Of a DNA stretch of 64,000 nucleotides, positions 60,494 to 64,000 are shown one piece after another. The notes under the pieces are model-generated. The model did no database searches and was not told the origin of the DNA. It saw only the letters and a list, made by a program, of their open reading frames with translations. Each line of letters starts with the position of its first letter. Position 1 is the first letter of the stretch. Where the stretch lies: positions 124,001 to 188,000 of the forward strand of contig LXWE01000004.1 of the NCBI GenBank assembly GCA_001660395.1, given 5' to 3'. The DNA is from Alteromonadaceae bacterium XY-R5 (GTDB taxonomy: Bacteria > Pseudomonadota > Gammaproteobacteria > Enterobacterales > Alteromonadaceae). The position numbers were made by a program, and so were the translations under genes.

Positions 60494-60495
60494 AG

Positions 60496-61278
60496 TTAGA
60501 ACTTAAACCCACGGTGCAACGCAACGATACCACCGGTGAGATTGTGATATGTCGTTTGTTCAAAGCCAACGGCTTCCATCATGCCTTTCAGGGTTTCCTG
60601 ATCTGGGTGCATGCGAATAGATTCGGCCAGATATTGATAACTGTCACCGTCATTGGCAACCAGTTGGCCCATTTTCGGCAGAATATGGAAGGAGTACATA
60701 TCGTAAACCTTACTTAACCATTCCTGGGTCGGTTTTGAGAATTCCAGGATCAGCAGGCGTCCACCAGGCTTGAGCACACGAAACATAGAGGCAATGGCAG
60801 CATCTTTGTCGGTCACATTGCGTAGGCCGAAAGAAATAGTAATGATATCGAAGGTGTTGTCCGGGAAAGGCAGAGCTTCGGCATTGGCTTGCACATATTC
60901 AACATTGCCCACTACGCCTTTATCGCGCAGTTTGTCGCGGCCTACTTTGAGCATTGAAGCGTTGATATCCGCCAGAACTACTTTGCCTTTTTCACCGACG
61001 ATGCGAGAAAACTTGGCCGTTAAGTCGCCGGTACCGCCGGCCAAATCCAACACTTTATGACCTGCTCGGGCACCGCTGCAGTCGATGGTGTAGCGCTTCC
61101 AGATACGGTGAATACCCATAGACATCAGGTCGTTCATGATGTCGTATTTAGCAGCAACAGAGTGAAACACATCGGCCACCATATTGACCTTGTCTTTTGT
61201 TGCTACCTGTTTAAAACCGAAATGGGTTTGATCCTGCTCTGCCTGCGTCGAGGTCTCGCTGGGGTTGTGCTCGCTCAT
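60496..61278 (-). CDS. ubiE: Ubiquinone/menaquinone methyltransferase
   Basis: C-methylation of demethylmenaquinol and a ubiquinone intermediate. Signatures are [55 protein letters not shown] and [14 protein letters not shown]. The frame reaches 61317; the ATG at 61278 with AGGA upstream gives 260 aa, near the usual length. Confidence 0.97.
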   Translation of the reverse strand: MSEHNPSETSTQAEQDQTHFGFKQVATKDKVNMVADVFHSVAAKYDIMNDLMSMGIHRIWKRYTIDCSGARAGHKVLDLAGGTGDLTAKFSRIVGEKGKVVLADINASMLKVGRDKLRDKGVVGNVEYVQANAEALPFPDNTFDIITISFGLRNVTDKDAAIASMFRVLKPGGRLLILEFSKPTQEWLSKVYDMYSFHILPKMGQLVANDGDSYQYLAESIRMHPDQETLKGMMEAVGFEQTTYHNLTGGIVALHRGFKF

Positions 61279-61478
61279 GCAACCATCCTTCTTTTTTGAT
61301 GGTGCTAGTCTACCCAAAATTCACCGGACTCAACAGCCCTAAAGACGATTCTTGTGTGTGAATTAAACCTAGGATTACCTTGATTTATCGAAGTTTTCGG
61401 CACAATAACGCGCGCCCAAACAAATGCACGAATAGCGTTAGCGTAGGGAAGCTGTCACTTGCTTGGCAAGGCGACGGG

Positions 61479-62162
61479 TTATTCCGTCTGAGCCAGGTGC
61501 TGTTTTACTTTATCTGCCCATACCGAGTTTTTGTACAAGGCTAAGAAGTAGTTGTTCCAAACGTCCTTCTCGACCTTTGCATCCGGTACTAGCGTCACGT
61601 TCGCAGGTGGTTGTTTGATTTCTTCGTCGGCAGAGAAGCCAAAGGAAATACCGGTTTCGGTGTGTTCAGGGGTGATAGCGATCTGGCCGTGGTAAACAGG
61701 CTCGCCCACTGACACAGTAATGATTTGTCGCCAGACATTGCCAGTTTGATAGTCGTATCTTTGCATATGGCGGTTGCGTTTTTTCTGGTACTGCTCACTT
61801 TTATCGAAAGTGTAGCGATAGATGGGTTTCATTAAAAAGTGGTACTGCCCGGGCGGCACGTTAGAAAACAGCACATGACCAGAACGCTCATCTGTGTATT
61901 TGATGACGGCTTTGGTTTGAATGTTTTGCAGATAAGGGTAGGCCATCATGAGTGAGGTTGTGTCATCCAGCATTTCACTTTCAGGTAAGACAAGGTCTAT
62001 ATCAACTATCACCAGTCCGCTTTCACTCGGATCACCAGCCAAGGGTTTTGGACCACCGCTAAGTAAATCCCCTATCGTTGCGCCGTCAGAGGCGCAGGCA
62101 TTGATAAACAAACATGCCGCAGGGGCGATAATCCATCGCAAGTAATAGCTAAAGACAGCCAT
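61479..62162 (-). CDS. Lipoprotein of unknown function
   Basis: A 227-aa protein with a lipoprotein signal (RWIIAPAACLFINAC, lipobox INAC, Cys about 23). The mature part is beta-rich, with a carboxypeptidase-regulatory-like turn (SGHVLFSNVPPGQYHFLMKPIYRY). No enzyme motif is recognised. It is alone, flanked by about 170-200 bp gaps on each side that show no further features. Confidence 0.65.
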   Translation of the reverse strand: MAVFSYYLRWIIAPAACLFINACASDGATIGDLLSGGPKPLAGDPSESGLVIVDIDLVLPESEMLDDTTSLMMAYPYLQNIQTKAVIKYTDERSGHVLFSNVPPGQYHFLMKPIYRYTFDKSEQYQKKRNRHMQRYDYQTGNVWRQIITVSVGEPVYHGQIAITPEHTETGISFGFSADEEIKQPPANVTLVPDAKVEKDVWNNYFLALYKNSVWADKVKQHLAQTE

Positions 62163-62333
62163 GTCATCCCTCTTTATATCGCGTATTAGTGCTGAAAAGC
62201 AGCTGGTAGAGTAGGTTCAGTATGAGTTTTGTATTTGCATGAAGAGCAACCCTTTGCTGCACATTAGCACAGTAAATAAGGTGTGGTCAGGTGGTTTTTT
62301 GTACGGGTTTCGACAGTAAACCCGACCGAGTTA

Positions 62334-63092
62334 TCAGTCGATAAAGGCGTTCACTATCTGCTGGTAACTTTGTCTGTTCTGATCAGCCGCCAGTTTGTCA
62401 TTTAACCACTGGCGCCACAGCTTTCCCTTTTCGCTCGGATAAAAGCCGGTGAAATACGGGAGTGTTTGCATACAGCCTGCGTTTCGAAGAGCTGGAATAG
62501 AGCCTTGCTTTTCAAAATATCGGGTAACGAAATGATCTTCCGGAAAAGCCTCAATACGTTTCTTTTTAAGCAAACCGACCATGGTTGGCATCACGTTGGT
62601 GTGGTTGATAAACAAAATAGGCGTGATGAAAGGTCGCTTTTCTACAATATCATCTAAAGGTGGGCCATAGGCGTAGTTTTCTACCATGCCTAAGGTCACG
62701 TGTTTAAGGCTGTCGGCATTACGATAAACAAAGGAACTGTCTTGTAGAGTGAAAAAACAGGCCTGATAAAATCCTGTCGGGTGTTCCGCAAAAAGAAGAT
62801 TCGGTGATTCGGTCGGTCCTGTAGTTAGCAGGCCATCAACTTCACCATCGTGAGCTAACTGCAGCGCCCTGTTCCATGGCAATAAGGTAAGCTTCACCTC
62901 GACATTTTCTGGAGCGAGAAGTTCGCGAATGTAGCGGATTGCGATACCGTCTGTTGTGCCCGTCTCGGTAGTGCACACGTATGGACACCAACTGGCATTT
63001 ACCAGCGTCAGCTGGTGAGCGGGTGGCCCTTCACTGCCTTGCGCGCAGAAGATCCCGCCCAGAAAAATCAGCCAATAAAAGCCATGTCGCAT
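62334..63092 (-). CDS. Orphan periplasmic solute-binding-like protein
   Basis: A 252-aa exported protein of the SBP_bac_3 type. It has a signal peptide (MRHGFYWLIFLGGIFCAQGS), then LTLVNASWCPYVCTTETGTTDGIAIRYIRELL, LTLLPWNRALQLAHDGEVDGLLTTG, and a C-terminal helical end. No transporter genes are adjacent. The frame reaches a TTG at 63140; I use the ATG at 63092. It is not obviously a duplicate of the protein at 15875-16657 beyond sharing the fold. Confidence 0.78.
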   Translation of the reverse strand: MRHGFYWLIFLGGIFCAQGSEGPPAHQLTLVNASWCPYVCTTETGTTDGIAIRYIRELLAPENVEVKLTLLPWNRALQLAHDGEVDGLLTTGPTESPNLLFAEHPTGFYQACFFTLQDSSFVYRNADSLKHVTLGMVENYAYGPPLDDIVEKRPFITPILFINHTNVMPTMVGLLKKKRIEAFPEDHFVTRYFEKQGSIPALRNAGCMQTLPYFTGFYPSEKGKLWRQWLNDKLAADQNRQSYQQIVNAFID

Positions 63093-63245
63093 AGCGCTAC
63101 CCAGTCGATAAGGTTGTACGTCCTTGAGTTTTAAGGCCAATGATATAAGAGGTGCGATAAAACATCCTTTGTCTAAAAGTCTAATTTACGCTGGGGAAAT
63201 ATGCGGTCTGGTTGAAAAGCTCGGTAAATTGGAATGTCAGGAATG

Positions 63246-63266
63246 AAAAAGGCACCCTGGGGTGCC
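63246..63266 (-). terminator. Rho-independent terminator of the S10 peptidase gene
   Basis: GGCACC (63251-63256) pairs with GGTGCC (63261-63266), with a U-run on the minus strand (A5 at 63246-63250). It is 25 nt past the stop. Confidence 0.85.
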
Positions 63267-63290
63267 TTATATATCTGAATAGTCAGCGAA

Positions 63291-64000
63291 TTACTTTGCA
63301 GATAAGGTTTTGTGATAGAAGGCTTCAAGATCCTTGTGCAAAGGTGCCAGAGCTTCTGGATTCAGGTAAATCATGTGGCCGGATGGGTAATAACCCATTT
63401 CCAGGTTTTGCTGACGATCTTTGGGTAGTTGCATATGCGCCAGATCGTATTCGGTGGCATGAAATGGCGTGGCCAAATCGTAATAGCCGTTGGCGGAGAA
63501 GACTTGCAGATAAGGGTTAGTGCGCATGGCATTGCCCAGATCGTCGACCACAAACGGAGAGCGTGATTTCCAGCCGTGGGGTACCTTGTGTGACCAATCC
63601 CAGTTCTGGAAGGCATCTAAACTAAACACGCGGTAAGGTTCATCGGCCTGATAGTTAAGGTCTGTGGTCAGGTAATCATTGAAGCTGGCGACAAACGCCG
63701 GTGATGGCGCGGTATCTGAGGCATCGGTATCCGGGGTTTCACCAATAGCATCTTTGTCGATACTGGTGAAACGGCCATCGTAACGGCCCAGTGTATTTTC
63801 TTCCTCACGCAGTAACTCTTTGCGGAACTGGCCTTGACCCACGCGCAGATTTGCGTGTTTTAGGTACTCAACGCTTAATCCCGTGAACTGATGCAGTTTT
63901 TCTGCAATCGCATTTTCATCAGCTTCAGACAGGGTTTGGGCTTTGGCAAGAGCCTGAGCATATTCCCCTTCTGCAAACTGGCGTACGTCGGTTAGGAATG
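63291..64000 (-). CDS. S10-type serine carboxypeptidase-like protein (5' part beyond window)
   Basis: The last 236 residues of a longer protein. Seen: YEDLAT-type catalytic Asp region (VFSANGYYDLATPF) and a His region GYYPSGHMIYL, matching the Asp and His of the alpha/beta-hydrolase carboxypeptidase triad. The nucleophile Ser must be in the missing part. Upstream residues (GLSVEYLKHANLRVGQGQFRKEL) run open to the window edge. Localisation cannot be judged without the N-terminus. Confidence 0.8.
   Translation of the reverse strand, partial: FLTDVRQFAEGEYAQALAKAQTLSEADENAIAEKLHQFTGLSVEYLKHANLRVGQGQFRKELLREEENTLGRYDGRFTSIDKDAIGETPDTDASDTAPSPAFVASFNDYLTTDLNYQADEPYRVFSLDAFQNWDWSHKVPHGWKSRSPFVVDDLGNAMRTNPYLQVFSANGYYDLATPFHATEYDLAHMQLPKDRQQNLEMGYYPSGHMIYLNPEALAPLHKDLEAFYHKTLSAK

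Overview
The window is a 64-kb chromosomal segment of a marine-type gammaproteobacterium, most likely in the Alteromonadales (Alteromonas/Lacimicrobium/Bowmanella-like). I infer this from gene order and gene types, not from a database search. The housekeeping blocks are arranged as in Alteromonas and Shewanella: gspC-gspD, hslR-hslO, ompR-envZ, dusB-fis-purH-purD, aroQ-accB-accC, trxA/rho/rhlB/gppA, ubiE-ubiJ-ubiB and tatABC. An Alteromonadales-style GlcNAc system is also present: NagP, NagK, NagB-II, NagA, a LacI-type NagR and a TonB-dependent receptor. I see no insertion sequence, CRISPR array, prophage or integration site.

Layout. (1) 1-6179: a type II secretion start (gspC and 5' gspD, cut by the window edge), the Hsp15/Hsp33 heat-shock pair, and ompR-envZ. 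(2) 6271-9247: a coupled prkB/Gfo-Idh-MocA oxidoreductase pair and a Kv-type potassium channel. (3) 9385-15732: prmA, dusB-fis, purH, an exported methyltransferase-like protein and purD, all on the minus strand. (4) 15875-23491: an accessory block between prmA and accC, holding an orphan solute-binding protein, a four-gene tripartite ABC exporter, a globin-coupled diguanylate cyclase and a solitary pilin with calcium-loop motifs. (5) 23653-25962: aroQ-accB-accC. (6) 26304-40642: the GlcNAc/chitin-oligosaccharide regulon. (7) 40691-46762: acpH, upp, a CnoX-like thioredoxin, a DUF962 protein, tRNA-Thr, purEK and an exported M20 amidohydrolase. (8) 46918-55401: rho, trxA, rhlB, gppA, hemB, a membrane GGDEF protein and tatD. 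(9) 55405-61278: a small secreted protein, tatCBA, a possible outer-membrane protein, and ubiB-ubiJ-ubiE. (10) 61479-64000: an unknown lipoprotein, a second orphan solute-binding protein and the 3' end of an S10-type peptidase gene.

How the central regulon should work. A TonB receptor brings amino-sugar oligomers through the outer membrane. A GH20 lipoprotein releases GlcNAc, NagP imports it, NagK phosphorylates it, and NagA and NagB-II convert it to fructose-6-phosphate. NagR is divergent from the receptor. Two near-perfect TGACAGCGCTGTCA operators lie between them with centres 63 bp apart. The regulon also carries two flavin-dependent halogenase homologues, one co-transcribed with the receptor and GH20 enzyme and one directly behind nagR. 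Both keep the catalytic Lys, the WxWxIP motif and the catalytic Glu. This is the most interesting unexplained system in the window.

Many genes on this segment overlap or abut. Several start codons are GTG or TTG, and I moved many starts away from the longest reading frame where an upstream ribosome binding site, promoter or family N-terminus argued for it.
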